64,000 nt of DNA from Paraburkholderia metrosideri (GCF_904848625.1 NZ_CAJHCP010000002.1:1-64000); one strand, 5' to 3'; shown: positions 55,228-64,000, counted from the stretch's first letter. The notes: generated by a model from the letters alone, not told the origin. A program made the numbers and translations.

Positions 55228-55488
55228 TCATGCTAGTGCCAGGTTGTGTGGCGCTTGAGCGCCGGGTTGCTCGTCGAATCCTTTTGCCGCGATTTCCACT
55301 TCGGCCCGCTGATTGAAGCTGCTGAATTCTTCGAGCAGCGCGCGCCATGAAGAATGCCAACGTGTTTCCCTGATGCAACTCCCCGACGGATCGGCAATGC
55401 GTAATACGCCATTGTCCGGATAGAACGTCAATGTGACGGGCATGCCTTCGATCACGCAGGTGGCGGTGCAGGGGCGTGTGGTAACCAT
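55228..55488 (-). CDS. Conserved hypothetical small protein
   Basis: An 86-residue cytoplasmic protein, MVTTRPCTATCVIEGMPVTLTF onward, with alternating beta-like strands and a C-terminal helix. AAAGGA lies upstream. No family recognised. A larger frame extends to 55585 but lacks a start signal. Confidence 0.6.
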   Translation of the reverse strand: MVTTRPCTATCVIEGMPVTLTFYPDNGVLRIADPSGSCIRETRWHSSWRALLEEFSSFNQRAEVEIAAKGFDEQPGAQAPHNLALA

Positions 55489-55870
55489 GTGCGGTAGTCC
55501 TTTTGTGAGCGGGTGAGATTGCGCTAAACGCTGATGCGAGCTTCAGCAAGCGATGTGCCCGCGTCTCGCGCATGATTTTTCGCATGAGACTGCGAGCAGA
55601 AAAGCTCTGCTGCCAAGGAAGCCGATCTCACTGGCCGTGCGCCTGAATAACCCCACACTCAACCGCAATTTTACGGAACGGTCGGCATGAGAGTTAATGC
55701 AATGGTAAGGTGTGTCCCATTCGGGTTTTCACTCACTGATTCGTCGGCGCCGCCAGCATGCGTTGGCTGCCAAAGCCTGCTTTTTCGATGCAAAAGGCGG
55801 CGTACAAGTCGATTAGTGCGGTGTAATCCCGACAATCTCACCTGTTGTTAAGTAACCAGCAAACAATACT
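55489..55870. other. Gap before the MFS gene
   Basis: This 382-base divergent gap should hold the promoters of both neighbours. I see no gene, repeat or terminator in it; AT content rises toward 55860. Confidence 0.4.
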
Positions 55871-57124
55871 ATGTTGATGGAAGATAATCTGCCGGCGAGC
55901 GATGCCTCGCTGGACGATGGGACCTCGTCGTCCCTGCGTTCGTGGCTCGCGGTCGGTGCCGTTGCCATTGGCGCTTTTGCATTTGTGACCACGGAGTTTC
56001 TGCCGGTCGGCTTATTGCCGCACGTTGCGGCGGACCTGAATGTATTGCCCGGCACCGCCGGATTGATGGTCACGGTGCCCGGCATCATTGCGGCCATTTC
56101 CGCGCCGGGCCTGATGCTGGTGGCGGGGCGCATGGATCGCCGGCGCGTGTTTCTGTTGCTCACGGCTTTACTGCTGGCGTCGAATCTGATCTCCGCTTTT
56201 GCCCCGGATTTCCTGATCATGCTCATGGGCCGCGCGCTGCTCGGTGCTGCATTGGGCGGCTTCTGGACGCTCGCGACGGCGGCGTCCGGACGTCTCGTCA
56301 AACCGAAGGATTCCGCGAAAGCCATGGCGACGATCCTCACCGGCGTGACCTGTGCGACGGTGATCGGCGTGCCGCTCGGCACATTTATCGCAAGCTTTGC
56401 ATCGTGGCGTGCGTCATTCATGGCAACCGGCGTGCTTGTCGCGATCGCGCTCGTCGCGCAATTTTTCTTCGTGCCCTCGTTACCGTCGTCGGCTGCATTG
56501 CGTCTGCGCGATCTGGTGACGTTGCTGCGCCAACCGCATCCGCGTCGCAGCATGCTGATGGTGGCCCTCGTGTTCGGCGCGCATTTTTCGTCGTACACGT
56601 ACGTCACGCCATTCCTGCTGCGTAATGCCAATCTGACAATGTCGACCATCACCTGGCTTCTGCTCGGCTTCGGCATTATCGGGTTCTTCTCGAACTTCGC
56701 TATTTCATCGACCGTGACGCGCAATCTGAAAACGTCAGTGGGCGTCATGGTGTCGCTGTTGATGTTCGCGCTGGTGTCATTGCCGCTTTTGCAGCATTCG
56801 TCGATTGGCGTCGCGGCATTCGTGCTCGCGTGGGGCGTTTCGTTCGGCGCGTTGCCGCTGTGTTTCAGCATCTGGATTCAGCGCGCCACCCCGGAGTCGC
56901 CTGAAGCGGGTTCGGCCCTGTTCGTCAGCATCATTCAGATTGCGATTGCGTTGGGCTCGCTGGTGGGTGGCGTCGTAGTCGACCACGTCGGTATTTCTGC
57001 CGATTTCCTGTTCGGTAGTGGACTCGCGTTGCTCGGCCTCGCGGCATTGGCGAGCTTTGGCCGCAGCGAGCGGAGCACATCGGCGCAAGCAGAAGCTATC
57101 GCTTGTCCTGCGTGCGTGGACTAG
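55871..57124 (+). CDS. MFS transporter (AraJ/DHA1-type)
   Basis: A 417-residue twelve-helix transporter of the DHA1 group. The FVTTEFLPVGLLPHVAADL segment near residue 37 and the GRMDRRRVFLL turn between helices 2 and 3 are typical of sugar-efflux and drug-efflux proteins such as AraJ. The substrate is unknown. The initiating ATG at 55871 has no clear Shine-Dalgarno. No regulator is adjacent. Confidence 0.92.
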   Translation: MLMEDNLPASDASLDDGTSSSLRSWLAVGAVAIGAFAFVTTEFLPVGLLPHVAADLNVLPGTAGLMVTVPGIIAAISAPGLMLVAGRMDRRRVFLLLTALLLASNLISAFAPDFLIMLMGRALLGAALGGFWTLATAASGRLVKPKDSAKAMATILTGVTCATVIGVPLGTFIASFASWRASFMATGVLVAIALVAQFFFVPSLPSSAALRLRDLVTLLRQPHPRRSMLMVALVFGAHFSSYTYVTPFLLRNANLTMSTITWLLLGFGIIGFFSNFAISSTVTRNLKTSVGVMVSLLMFALVSLPLLQHSSIGVAAFVLAWGVSFGALPLCFSIWIQRATPESPEAGSALFVSIIQIAIALGSLVGGVVVDHVGISADFLFGSGLALLGLAALASFGRSERSTSAQAEAIACPACVD

Positions 57125-57229
57125 CTATCCGGGCGGTAGGGCGGGCGACTTCTTCGTGAGCCGTTGAAGTATTCAGGGCGGCACGCAAAGTGCTAGACAT
57201 CCATGCGATTGATAACCATGGAGGCCGTC

Positions 57230-57739
57230 ATGCGAGAAGAAGCGCCCAACACATACGCGGACAGCCTGGACACCGTTCCCGATACATCGAGTCCTGCCTA
57301 CGCGGCGAGACATCCCGTCACGCGCGCGTTTGATGCATTCGCTAGTACCGTGACGCGTTTAGCCGGGTCACCGGTCGCATTTGGCGTGGCCGCGATTACC
57401 GTGCTCGTCTGGGCGGTAACGGGTCCGCTATTTCATTTCTCCGATGGCTGGCAACTGGTCATCAACACGGGCACGACCATCATCACGTTCCTGATGGTCT
57501 TTCTCATTCAGCAAAGCCAGAACAAGGATAGCGTGGCCGTTCATCTGAAACTGAATGAACTGCTCGCGTCGCATCGCGCCGCGAACAATCAGTTGATCGG
57601 AATAGAGGATGCCTCTGAAGACGATCTTCGACGCCTGGCCGCAGCGTATTTGCGACTGGCGAGCAAGGCTGGGACCGCTGGTGTCGAGAGCACCGAAAGT
57701 GTCGACGTGGACGCTTGCGTTGATGGACCGGCGCAATAG
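57230..57739 (+). CDS. Low-affinity iron permease family protein
   Basis: A 169-residue inner-membrane protein of the bacterial iron-permease-like family related to FET4. Two helices and the conserved segment FITVL/VWAVTGPLFHFSDGWQLVINTGTTI with TFLMVFLIQQSQNKDS are readable near residues 50-105. Family members may carry metal, but the bacterial role is not settled. ATG at 57230 follows GGAGG; ATG codons at 57203 and 57218 are less likely. Confidence 0.85.
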   Translation: MREEAPNTYADSLDTVPDTSSPAYAARHPVTRAFDAFASTVTRLAGSPVAFGVAAITVLVWAVTGPLFHFSDGWQLVINTGTTIITFLMVFLIQQSQNKDSVAVHLKLNELLASHRAANNQLIGIEDASEDDLRRLAAAYLRLASKAGTAGVESTESVDVDACVDGPAQ

Positions 57740-57780
57740 CGCGGCTGAAACACCGCGTTCCTTTCAATTAGCCGCACGCT

Positions 57781-58185
57781 TTATCGGCTCGATTTGGACA
57801 GGCGGTGTCCCAAGCCCAAATTAGTCGCCAGTTGCCAGGTATAGACACGGGAGTAACTCACGCCAAAGCGGGTCTTGATCAACTCACGAAGCCGCGCGTT
57901 GGTCCACGCATCGGTCGGGAAACCGTGGTCGCACGCAGAGCCGCTTAGCGCCGCAGCAATCCATTGCATCGCCGCACCGTCGAGTAATGGCGAACGGCCA
58001 CCTACACTCATTTTCTGGAGCGCTTCGAGGCCGCCTTCCGCAATGATGTTGCGGTATTTGCGGACGGTGTCGGTCGATAAATGCAATGCGTCGGCTACCG
58101 CCGCGACCGATGCGCCTTCCATCAGCATCCGGCCGGCAGCCATCCGTCGCATGACGCTTGGCAGGTCTTCGGTTCGGGAGGGCAT
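57781..58185 (-). CDS. Stand-alone winged helix-turn-helix protein (IS630-type N-terminal domains)
   Basis: A 134-residue DNA-binding protein. A first helix-turn-helix (SVAAVADALHLSTDTVRKYRN) and a winged helix segment (LRELIKTRFGVSYSRVYTWQLATNLGL) match the two N-terminal domains of IS630-type transposases. The catalytic DDE part is absent. It could be a co-opted regulator or a transposase remnant; the intact reading frame and AAGG upstream favour a functional gene. Start at 58185. Confidence 0.75.
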   Translation of the reverse strand: MPSRTEDLPSVMRRMAAGRMLMEGASVAAVADALHLSTDTVRKYRNIIAEGGLEALQKMSVGGRSPLLDGAAMQWIAAALSGSACDHGFPTDAWTNARLRELIKTRFGVSYSRVYTWQLATNLGLGHRLSKSSR

Positions 58186-58525
58186 AGCCAACCTTCCTGG
58201 GAAGTCCGGGCACAAAAACATGGAATGCATACGCATTCCCCTCGTGTCTGATTCCAGTGGACCGTCAATGTCCTTCATGGGAGCGGATTAACATCTCGTC
58301 CGCCGATACTGAGGCAGCGACGAAAAAGTTTCTGACGCAATCCGAATATGAAACTACTAATAATCGCTTTTTGGCCTTGTGTGGCGTGTTTATGGTAAAA
58401 ACAATCGACCTGCAAATTTAATTCAATAGGGCTATGATGCGTCCGCAAAATATTTGCACCGCGACAATGCACCAAGATAAACGATGGCTTAATAATTCAA
58501 CATTACAAATTCATTGCTATCGTCC

Positions 58526-58554
58526 TTGCTATTCTCAAATACGTTTGCTAGCAT
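58526..58554 (+). promoter_or_regulatory. Candidate promoter upstream of the structured element
   Basis: TTGCTA at 58526-58531 and TAGCAT at 58549-58554 are separated by 17 bases, with a TGC extension just before the -10. Initiation would fall near 58561, some 40 bases before the hairpins. Confidence 0.4.
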
Positions 58555-58597
58555 CCCGTAACAGTTTGAAATAATCAGAACTTTACCAGCCTTAAGC

Positions 58598-58653
58598 CCG
58601 CACAGGTCGCCCGTGCGGTAGCCAACGTCTCTGCGAGGATTGCGTGATGGCTA
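58598..58653 (+). promoter_or_regulatory. Two adjacent hairpins, possible structured leader or small RNA
   Basis: CCGCAC (58598-58603) pairs with GTGCGG (58613-58618). Directly after, TAGCCAACG (58619-58627) pairs with CGT-GA-TGGCTA (58643-58653) around an inner CTC/GAG step. The two stems abut without a spacer. No known riboswitch class was recognised. Confidence 0.45.
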
Positions 58654-58836
58654 GCTATTCATCTGTCTGCTGACGTTCGAACCAGCGTAGCGCATAGACT
58701 GCGTGGTCTTTGCGGCTTATTAGTCAAAATGAATGTTTACTGAATCGCATTTTGCGATGCGGGCGACGCTGTTCGTTATTTTTGGCGATGGGCATTATGC
58801 AACGGATTCCTTGGGCTTAAAAAAGATGGGATAAGG

Positions 58837-59049
58837 GTGGCAACAGCTATTATGTCGAGCGGCGGATTTTTAATGGCGGCCGTTCTGGCGGTTTTCGGCG
58901 AAAACGCATTCGCGCAAAGCGAAGCCGACAACCCGACAAAAAGCAATCCCCCGTTTAATCTGGCCCCGTCCCTTTGTGTTCAAAACTTTTTCGCGCCGAA
59001 GTATGAATGGCGCGACCTGATGCAGCCCGCAGGTTGTTTGGCGAAGTAG
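58837..59049 (+). CDS. Small exported protein
   Basis: A 70-residue protein with a signal (SGGFLMAAVLAVFGENAFAQ) and a short mature chain with one cysteine pair (SLCVQNFF, PAGCLAK). Start is a GTG at 58837 or the ATG at 58852. It precedes the outer-membrane protein gene by about 40 bp and is probably in one transcript. No family recognised. Confidence 0.55.
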   Translation: MATAIMSSGGFLMAAVLAVFGENAFAQSEADNPTKSNPPFNLAPSLCVQNFFAPKYEWRDLMQPAGCLAK

Positions 59050-59090
59050 CGGCACGGAGTGCGCATCGACCCATCTCGCAGGAGACGGCC

Positions 59091-60053
59091 TTGGATAAAC
59101 GGAATCGCTCTGTCAACAACCCGTTCTGGTGTGCGGTCACGACGGCAGGTGTGTTTGCGCTGACGAGCGCGCAGCCTGCATTCGCGACGGAGGGCGGCGT
59201 GGGGCGCCCCATTACAGGGCAGCAGGTGACGCCGTACGCAGGAATTGTTCCGCCCACGTCTGACTGGATCCTGTCGTTCACCTCTATCTACTACGAGGGA
59301 TCGCTAGGCTCATCCAAAACTATTCCCGTTGCGGGAACGATAACGACGGGCCTGAACTACCAGGTGGTGTACGTGATGGCGAATGCGATCAAAACGTGGG
59401 GCATCACAGCGGGGGGATGGAATTTCGCGTCGAGCTTTGGCGTGCCGGTGCAGTACACGAACGCATCGAGCTTTAACGGCATACTGCCGAATGACCACGC
59501 GACCCAATTCGCCGACCTCTTTTTTACGCCGGTGGTCGCCGGATATCATTTTAGTCAGACCGACCACGTCGCACTGAGCGTACAGATCTACGCGCCGACC
59601 GGCGCATACAGTACCAGCCGGATTGCAAATGCCGGACAGAACACGTGGACGTTCACGCCGACCATTGCCTACACCCATCTGATTCCGTCGCAGAACATCG
59701 AGCTTTCCGCCAATTACGGCGTCGAGTTCTATACGGTCAACAACAAGACAAATTACAAAAACGCACCCGTCAGCGTGCTCGATCTACTGGCGCTCAAACG
59801 CTTCAGCAATGGCTGGGGCGTTGGCGTGGTGGGCGGCTGGATAGAGCAACTCGGCAACGACACAGGCGGCGTCGCGGATCTGATTGGCAGTACCAGTGGA
59901 CACTCGTTGGGCATTGGGCCAATGGTCACGTGGTCGGGAAAAGTCAGCAAAACACCGGTTTCTGCGACGCTGCGCTGGGTCAACGAATTCGAAGCGAGCA
60001 AGCGTCCGAAGGGAAATGCCGTGCAGCTTTCCATTAGCGCGACTTTTCAGTAG
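59091..60053 (+). CDS. Outer-membrane transporter-like protein (phenol/MetA-pathway type)
   Basis: A 320-residue beta-barrel-like protein of the SphA/MetA-phenol-degradation transporter family. A signal (NPFWCAVTTAGVFALTS) is followed by a TGLNYQVVYVMANA strand, HFSQTDHVALSVQIYAPTGAY and TWTFTPTIAYTHL segments, and a final aromatic residue before the stop as usual for barrels. A TTG at 59091 with AGGAGA gives the signal peptide; the frame reaches 59007. Function inferred from family: passage of hydrophobic compounds. Confidence 0.85.
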   Translation: MDKRNRSVNNPFWCAVTTAGVFALTSAQPAFATEGGVGRPITGQQVTPYAGIVPPTSDWILSFTSIYYEGSLGSSKTIPVAGTITTGLNYQVVYVMANAIKTWGITAGGWNFASSFGVPVQYTNASSFNGILPNDHATQFADLFFTPVVAGYHFSQTDHVALSVQIYAPTGAYSTSRIANAGQNTWTFTPTIAYTHLIPSQNIELSANYGVEFYTVNNKTNYKNAPVSVLDLLALKRFSNGWGVGVVGGWIEQLGNDTGGVADLIGSTSGHSLGIGPMVTWSGKVSKTPVSATLRWVNEFEASKRPKGNAVQLSISATFQ

Positions 60054-60176
60054 CCGGGCAGGTGATTGAAATCGAAGTAGCGCGTAACGCCTGTACCTGG
60101 ACGTCCAGCATGGCGTCGGAACAAGCCTGACAACAGGCTACGCGCTCGCAGGCTCGTAATTCAGCGGAGAAACCGG

Positions 60177-60599
60177 ATGGATGCAACTCTTACAGCCCGA
60201 TTGATCGACACGCTTGTGCGCACTGCCAGGAATCGCAGCGTTCTACCGTATTCGCGCTTTCACGCACTGTTTCCCAGTAACACACCGCTGACAGCCAGGA
60301 ACGCAATACTCGACGAAGCATTACGCACTATCTGCCATGAGCAGGACGGGGACTATGGCGTGCTTCTCGCTCGGGACAATGGCTTGCCGGGTCCCGATTT
60401 CTTCAGGCGCTACCGGGTGAACCGGCGCACCGAGTACACCGGCTTAGTCGGCGATCCTCGATATCACAACGCGACAATGAAACAACAGCGGCTTATCGTA
60501 ACTGCCGAACGGGACCGTGTGTATGAGCATGCGGCTAAGCACGTTCGCGACCGGGTAAAGCCCGCGGAAAGTGCGCGCTACGCAGTCAATGGCTTCTGA
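60177..60599 (+). CDS. Conserved hypothetical protein
   Basis: A 140-residue basic cytoplasmic protein (MDATLTARLIDTLVRTARNR onward), helical, ending with a VRDRVKPAESARYAVNGF tail. Coding character is good and GGAG lies upstream. No family was recognised. The next gene starts 41 bp later. Confidence 0.75.
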   Translation: MDATLTARLIDTLVRTARNRSVLPYSRFHALFPSNTPLTARNAILDEALRTICHEQDGDYGVLLARDNGLPGPDFFRRYRVNRRTEYTGLVGDPRYHNATMKQQRLIVTAERDRVYEHAAKHVRDRVKPAESARYAVNGF

Positions 60600-60640
60600 G
60601 ATCTGCTTATATCAACGACGCAGTAAAAAAGGAGAGTTTC

Positions 60641-61252
60641 ATGACTTGCCATGCATCGAAGCCGCGTTTGTACTCGCTGAAGACCGCCATCGCAGCGCTT
60701 GCGGTTGGCCTCGGCGCCGCCCACCCGGCTTTTGCTCAAGCGCCTGCATCGGAACCGGCTCCGCAAGCCGTGGGCGCAGCGGCGCTGGTCCATCTTCAGG
60801 CACGTGTCGTCGAAATCGACGCCGCTTCGAATAGCGTCGCGCTTCAAGGGCCTCAGGGTAATGTCGCGGTGCTGGACGTGAATCCCAGTGTGGCCGATGT
60901 GAAGAAGCTGCAAATTGGAGACATCGTCAACATTGCCTACCAGAAAGCCGTTCTGATCGGCGTAGACAAGCTCGCGCCGAATGGCATTCGCAAACGTATC
61001 GACACCGAGATCGCGCAACCGGCGTCGGGTGGGGTTGTGGCGTCGGCCCGTCGCGTCGAGGTGGTGGCGACGGTGCAGAGAATCGACCGCAAGCATCGCA
61101 CGATTACGTTACGAGGACCGACGCGTACGGAAACACTCGATGTCTCACCAGACGTTGCACTGGATCAGATCAAGGTGGGTGACTCCGTAAGGGCGGTTTT
61201 CGTGACCGCTATTGCGGCATCCGTTGCACGTAATGGCGAGGACGTGAAGTGA
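60641..61252 (+). CDS. Periplasmic protein of unknown function
   Basis: A 203-residue protein with a Sec signal (LKTAIAALAVGLGAAHPAFAQA) and a mature part with two related beta-rich repeats (ARVVEIDAASNSVALQGPQG and ATVQRIDRKHRTITLRGPTR). Each repeat looks like a small OB-type barrel. AAAGGAGAG lies upstream of the ATG at 60641. A role in envelope homeostasis is possible; nothing more can be said. Confidence 0.8.
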   Translation: MTCHASKPRLYSLKTAIAALAVGLGAAHPAFAQAPASEPAPQAVGAAALVHLQARVVEIDAASNSVALQGPQGNVAVLDVNPSVADVKKLQIGDIVNIAYQKAVLIGVDKLAPNGIRKRIDTEIAQPASGGVVASARRVEVVATVQRIDRKHRTITLRGPTRTETLDVSPDVALDQIKVGDSVRAVFVTAIAASVARNGEDVK

Positions 61253-61335
61253 TCCATCAGGCGTGAACAAACGGTTCATGGCAGTTTGACGCTACCTCGC
61301 CGATGTCATCGGCGTATTGCGCGAAGGAGCATGAA

Positions 61336-61569
61336 ATGGAAGAGGAACAATCGGACTCCACCGACGCGTCGACGCGCGGAAAGCTCCTTCGCAGCAAGAT
61401 TCACGTTGGGCTGGCCGCGTTCGGTACGCTGGCTGCGGTCGCTGGAATTGCCGTTGCCATTAATGGTGGGCTCGAATTCAACCGGACCAAGGTACTGGTC
61501 GGCGTGGGCATCATCGTGGTGTCGACCATTCTTTATATCTCGATGCTTTTTATCGACGCGGCCGAATAG
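61336..61569 (+). CDS. Small two-helix membrane protein
   Basis: A 77-residue protein with an acidic N-terminus and two membrane helices ([18 protein letters not shown] and [18 protein letters not shown]). AAGGAGC precedes the ATG at 61336, which begins [10 protein letters not shown]. Function unknown. Confidence 0.75.
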   Translation: MEEEQSDSTDASTRGKLLRSKIHVGLAAFGTLAAVAGIAVAINGGLEFNRTKVLVGVGIIVVSTILYISMLFIDAAE

Positions 61570-61726
61570 GCGGATTCGAACGCCTTGTCAGGAAAATGAC
61601 GAATTGCCTGCTAGTTGTTGCAGGCCGGAATTACACGATGCGGCTTTACCGGCCGCGTGCGGAAATCCTGACCGGTGCGTGGGTTTTCCCGCAGGCGAAA
61701 GTGTTGCAGTAGCGCAAGGCTTTCGA

Positions 61727-62116
61727 CTACGGCGTCCCGCCATGCTGCATCTGCCGATGCGTAACGTGGTCGGCGAGCAGTCGCCGCATCGTAGTCAATA
61801 ACATGGCGCCATCTACAGGCTTGCGCAGGAACCCGTCGTAATTGATGAAAGCCGGCGGGCTGGGTTCGCCTGACACCAGAATGAACACCACGTCGGCCAG
61901 CCCGGGCAGATTGCGCAAGCGGTGACACAGTTCGCTTCCCGACATGACCGGCATGCGCCAGTCTGCGACGACGACGTCAGCGGGGGAGTCGATGAACATC
62001 GCCAACGCTGATTTGCCCTCGCTTGCGATTCTTACTTCGAAGCCGTCAGCGGTGCAACTTGCGCTCCATGCAGCCAGAGCTTCTGCGTCGTCGTCTACCA
62101 GTAGTACGCTTGCCAT
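61727..62116 (-). CDS. Single-domain response regulator
   Basis: A 129-residue receiver domain without an output domain. Phosphoacceptor Asp52 (ADWRMP), acidic pair at residues 8-10 (VDDD), Ser82 and Lys99 (FLRKP) are all in place, so phosphorylation is likely. It should act by protein contact, as CheY or Spo0F do. No kinase is adjacent. Confidence 0.92.
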   Translation of the reverse strand: MASVLLVDDDAEALAAWSASCTADGFEVRIASEGKSALAMFIDSPADVVVADWRMPVMSGSELCHRLRNLPGLADVVFILVSGEPSPPAFINYDGFLRKPVDGAMLLTTMRRLLADHVTHRQMQHGGTP

Positions 62117-62503
62117 GCTTGATTTCCAGGTTGCCTGTCACGAGTTGGGCAGCCTGGGGCTAATCAAAGTTCAAGCAGTCATTCATCTGGAATGGCATTT
62201 TGTCGTTGTGCCACGCGCCAGCCCTGCGCTGACCACGACTCAATCGGGCCAGTAAAAATTTCAATTCGCGAAGGTCCGGTGTCGAACGGCACGTGGACTC
62301 CTGTCTGCATTGCCCCCGCCGTGACAACCCGCTAGCCGGCAGCGCGCACCTGCCACCCGATCCACTTTTGTTATCGCCCTCTTCAATACTCGAATTGTTA
62401 GCACATCGCCCCGCCCGTATATTGGCAGCAATCCAAGCATTCACTGCAGCATCACAACAACTCACAGAGGCACGCCGCTCAGGCGGCCCACAGGAGCACG
62501 GCG
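62117..62503. other. Divergent gap before the L-rhamnose genes
   Basis: This 387-base gap lies between the response regulator and the dehydrogenase genes and should hold the promoter of the rhamnose locus. An AT-richer stretch runs through 62365-62405 and could be the promoter or operator, but no symmetrical site is clear. No gene. Confidence 0.45.
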
Positions 62504-63256
62504 ATGAATCAGATCGATCTGGAGGGGCGCGTAGTTGCCATTACGGGCGGTGCGCGCGGCATCGGCTACGCAGTGGCGCAGCGGGCGCTGAACTCGGGCG
62601 CGTCGGTGGCGCTATGGGATGTCGACAGCGAACGTCTGGCGAGCAGTCAGCGCGAGCTTGCCGAACTCGGCAAGGTGACAGCCGTCACCGTCGAACTGAC
62701 TCAGGAAGCCGCTGTCGCGCAGGCCGTGGCACAAACTGTCGCCGATCATGGCGCAATCGATGTGCTGATCAACTGCGCCGGCATTACCGGTGGCAACGGC
62801 ACGACGTGGGAGCTGGAACCCGACATGTGGCGTCGCGTGATCGACGTCAATCTGATCGGGCCGTATCTCACCTGCCGCGCGGTCGTGCCGCAAATGCTCA
62901 AGCAGGGCTATGGCCGGATCGTCAACATTGCGTCGGTGGCAGGTAAGGAAGGCAACCCGAACGCGTCGCACTACAGCGCGTCCAAAGCGGGGCTGATTGG
63001 CTTGACCAAATCGCTCGGTAAAGAACTTGCGACGAAAAACATTCTCGTCAATGCCGTCACACCGGCGGCCGCCAAAACCGAAATCTTCGATTCGATGTCG
63101 CAGCAGCACATCGACTACATGCTCTCCAAAATTCCAATGAACCGCTTTCTTTTGCCGGAAGAAGCGGCGTCGCTGATTCTCTGGCTGTCATCCGAAGACT
63201 GCGCGTTCAGCACGGCTTCGGTGTTCGATCTGTCCGGTGGCCGGGCGACTTACTAG
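62504..63256 (+). CDS. Short-chain dehydrogenase of the L-rhamnose locus
   Basis: A 250-residue NAD(P)-dependent oxidoreductase. The cofactor motif TGGARGIG is at about residues 14-21, the NCAG segment near 90, and the catalytic YSASK near 155. In this position next to L-rhamnonate dehydratase it should act in the non-phosphorylated L-rhamnose pathway, either as L-rhamnose dehydrogenase or as 2-keto-3-deoxy-L-rhamnonate 4-dehydrogenase. The sequence cannot settle which. GGAGC precedes the ATG. Confidence 0.9.
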   Translation: MNQIDLEGRVVAITGGARGIGYAVAQRALNSGASVALWDVDSERLASSQRELAELGKVTAVTVELTQEAAVAQAVAQTVADHGAIDVLINCAGITGGNGTTWELEPDMWRRVIDVNLIGPYLTCRAVVPQMLKQGYGRIVNIASVAGKEGNPNASHYSASKAGLIGLTKSLGKELATKNILVNAVTPAAAKTEIFDSMSQQHIDYMLSKIPMNRFLLPEEAASLILWLSSEDCAFSTASVFDLSGGRATY

Positions 63257-63545
63257 GTCGATCTAGCGTCGACGCGGTAGCGGCAAGAGCATCACCCAAC
63301 ACAAGAACGCAAAGCGCGCCCAGGTAGCGTGCTTCGCGAAGGAGACGACATGGATCTGCACGCCAGGCGCGAGCAACGCAGTGTGCCGCGCGTTTGCATG
63401 GCGTCCGCCAGCGGAATCTCTCGTGTTCGTCACTCGTGCGCTGCTGCGCGAGAACGCCAGACCATCATTCCAGAACTTACTGCATCGCGCCCGCGAGGCG
63501 CATTGTCGACTGCACGTTCGACGCATCCATAACGGAGCCTTTCTC
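63257..63545. other. Gap between the dehydrogenase and dehydratase genes
   Basis: A 289-base spacer within the rhamnose locus. A 61-codon frame starts at 63350 behind a GGAG, but its composition is not protein-like and I read it as non-coding. No terminator seen. Confidence 0.4.
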
Positions 63546-64000
63546 ATGGCCATGCCTACTATCCGGCACGTGCGTGCCTTCATCGTCCGCGGTGGCGGTG
63601 CGGATTATCACGATCAACCGGGCGGACACTGGATCGACGATCACATCGCCACGCCCATGGCGCGTTATCCCGAGTACCGGCAGAGCCGTCAGTCGTTCGG
63701 CATCAACGTATTGGGCACGCTGGTTGTCGAGATCGAGGCGAGCGACGGCACAGTCGGTTTCGCGGTGACGACGGGCGGCGAGATTGGCGCGTTCATCGTC
63801 GAGAAACATCTGGCGCGCTTCCTGGAAGGACAACTCGTTACCGACATCGAAAAGATGTGGGATCAGATGTACTTTTCGACGCTGTACTACGGCCGCAAAG
63901 GCGTGGTGCTGAATACGATTTCGGGCGTCGATCTCGCGCTATGGGATCTGCTCGCGAAAGTACGTAAAGAACCGGTGTACCAGCTACTAGGTGGTCCGGT
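63546..64000 (+). CDS. L-rhamnonate dehydratase (partial, continues beyond the window)
   Basis: The first 151 codons of a mandelate-racemase/enolase-superfamily dehydratase, which removes water from L-rhamnonate to give 2-keto-3-deoxy-L-rhamnonate. The N-terminal portion, with [36 protein letters not shown] and [15 protein letters not shown], matches L-rhamnonate dehydratase closely. The metal-binding half lies to the right of the window. GGAG precedes the ATG. No stop is seen, as expected for a truncation. Confidence 0.93.
   Translation, partial: MAMPTIRHVRAFIVRGGGADYHDQPGGHWIDDHIATPMARYPEYRQSRQSFGINVLGTLVVEIEASDGTVGFAVTTGGEIGAFIVEKHLARFLEGQLVTDIEKMWDQMYFSTLYYGRKGVVLNTISGVDLALWDLLAKVRKEPVYQLLGGP

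Larger units (their letters stand above)
58186..58836. other. AT-rich non-coding region
   Basis: 651 bases without a gene and with clearly lower GC content than the surroundings (58340-58580 in particular). It contains a promoter-like pair at 58526-58554 and a two-hairpin element at 58598-58653. The AT content is compatible with transfer, with an H-NS-bound region, or with long promoters. Confidence 0.6.

Noticed and set aside
63329..63532. Small frame between the dehydrogenase and rhamnonate dehydratase genes
   Set aside because: GGAG precedes an ATG at 63350, but the product is Arg/Ser-rich without structure; treated as non-coding.

Overview
The window is high-GC chromosomal DNA with the gene content, codon use and many small exported proteins typical of Burkholderiales, most likely Paraburkholderia, Caballeronia or Burkholderia. 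The placement rests on the leucine-degradation gene order, a beta-proteobacterial TetR-type liu regulator with a matching operator, GcvA-like LysR genes, and Burkholderia-type small exported proteins. No rRNA, tRNA, CRISPR array, phage or complete insertion sequence was seen.

Layout. 1-10 kb: a heptanucleotide tandem repeat at the left edge joined to a perfect hairpin; cupin, MFS and LysR genes on the minus strand; a DUF899 protein; a membrane GGDEF-EAL protein; HU; class I DAHP synthase; a DUF72 protein. 10-17 kb: the leucine/isovalerate (liu) catabolic operon (isovaleryl-CoA dehydrogenase, both methylcrotonyl-CoA carboxylase subunits, methylglutaconyl-CoA hydratase), with a divergent TetR regulator and a perfect palindromic operator. 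HMG-CoA lyase is not in the window. 17-23 kb: a solitary PhnD-like protein, small genes, and a two-partner secretion pair with the transporter first.

23-34 kb: an HD hydrolase, then a LysR/DUF4865 locus with two tiny overlapping ORFs. After these comes the most coherent accessory block, which I read as organosulfur acquisition. It holds a LysR gene divergent from a Leu-type binding protein, an L-2-amino-thiazoline-4-carboxylate hydrolase homologue and an M20 carbamoyl-amino-acid hydrolase, then a cystine-like ABC importer and a split YeeE/YedE transporter. 34-41 kb: a sugar ABC importer encoded with overlapping genes, and a Tat-signal-bearing thiamine-diphosphate enzyme.

41-55 kb: scattered envelope, lipid and stress genes: DUF2231 with a sorbosone-dehydrogenase-like lipoprotein, a fatty acid desaturase, CDP-diacylglycerol pyrophosphatase, amidase, FMN reductase, a J-domain protein, ChaC, an arsenate-reductase-like phosphatase, an H-NS-like protein and several small secreted proteins. 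55-62 kb: an MFS exporter, a low-affinity iron permease family protein, a stand-alone winged-helix protein, an AT-rich gap with a structured element, an outer-membrane transporter-like protein, periplasmic and membrane proteins and a one-domain response regulator. 62-64 kb: the start of an L-rhamnose catabolic locus (short-chain dehydrogenase and L-rhamnonate dehydratase, cut by the window edge).

All calls were made by reading the sequence; no database search was run. Starts were chosen from ribosome binding sites, and several differ from the longest reading frame.
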